6,558 bases of DNA, from positions 1 to 6,558 of the forward strand of contig JAJXZV010000334.1 in assembly GCA_021779875.1 (NCBI GenBank). The letters run 5' to 3'. Both the position numbers and the translations under genes were made by a program. Source of the stretch: Pseudomonadota bacterium (GTDB lineage Bacteria > Pseudomonadota > Gammaproteobacteria > Steroidobacterales > Steroidobacteraceae). Below the pieces are notes generated by a model. The model made no database searches. It saw only the letters and a program-made list of their open reading frames with translations, and was not told where the DNA came from. This document shows, one piece after another, positions 6,506 to 6,558 of this stretch (the first letter of the stretch is position 1; each line of letters begins with the position of its first letter).

Positions 6506-6558
6506 GGCGCGGCCGTGCGCGCCCGCGCGGCGTGCGCAAGGTCGGCGAGCCAGCCGCG
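6502..6558 (-). CDS. C-terminal end of an upstream gene, possibly trehalose-6-phosphatase
   Basis: Reading in from the right edge, 18 codons (RGWLADLAHAARARTAAP) run to a TGA at 6504-6502 that overlaps the GH15 ATG as ATGA. The overlap and shared strand make this very likely a real gene end. A WLxxLA ending followed by an Ala/Arg tail resembles OtsB C-termini, and otsB-GH15-otsA neighbourhoods are known in proteobacteria. The fragment is too short to identify alone, so the OtsB suggestion rests mainly on context. Confidence 0.45.
   Translation of the reverse strand, partial: RGWLADLAHAARARTAAP

Overview
The window reads as ordinary core-metabolism chromosome from a very GC-rich proteobacterium. 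The best guess is a gammaproteobacterium: the small acidic gene at about 1875-2198 resembles a family I recall from that class, although the proBA pair looks alphaproteobacterial. No mobile element, CRISPR array, RNA gene, phage gene or obvious new system is visible. Genes are packed tightly, with three stop/start overlaps and two convergent junctions of 40 and 19 bases.

Layout. (1) 1-1834, plus strand: the C-terminal part of a 2-oxo acid dehydrogenase E2 (branched-chain type), cut by the window edge, runs by an ATGA overlap into a branched-chain aminotransferase. This is the end of a bkd-type operon that converts branched-chain amino acids to 2-oxo acids and then to acyl-CoAs. (2) 1875-2198, minus strand: a small protein with a conserved-looking N-terminal half and an almost pure Asp/Glu tail. 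It probably starts at an internal GTG and has a candidate promoter in the divergent gap. (3) 2291-4692, plus strand: proB and proA overlapping by GTGA, the first two steps of proline synthesis from glutamate. (4) 4712-6558, minus strand: a GH15 glucoamylase/trehalase-like enzyme, preceded through another ATGA overlap by the last 18 codons of a gene that may be otsB.

The only real intergenic regions are a 92-base divergent promoter region (2199-2290) and two convergent gaps, each filled by a strong GC hairpin that includes one or both stop codons. The points most worth a second look are the alphaproteobacterial look of proBA, a possible nine-codon leader ORF in front of proB with a better Shine-Dalgarno than proB itself, the polyacidic tail of the small protein, and the unresolved substrate of the GH15 enzyme.
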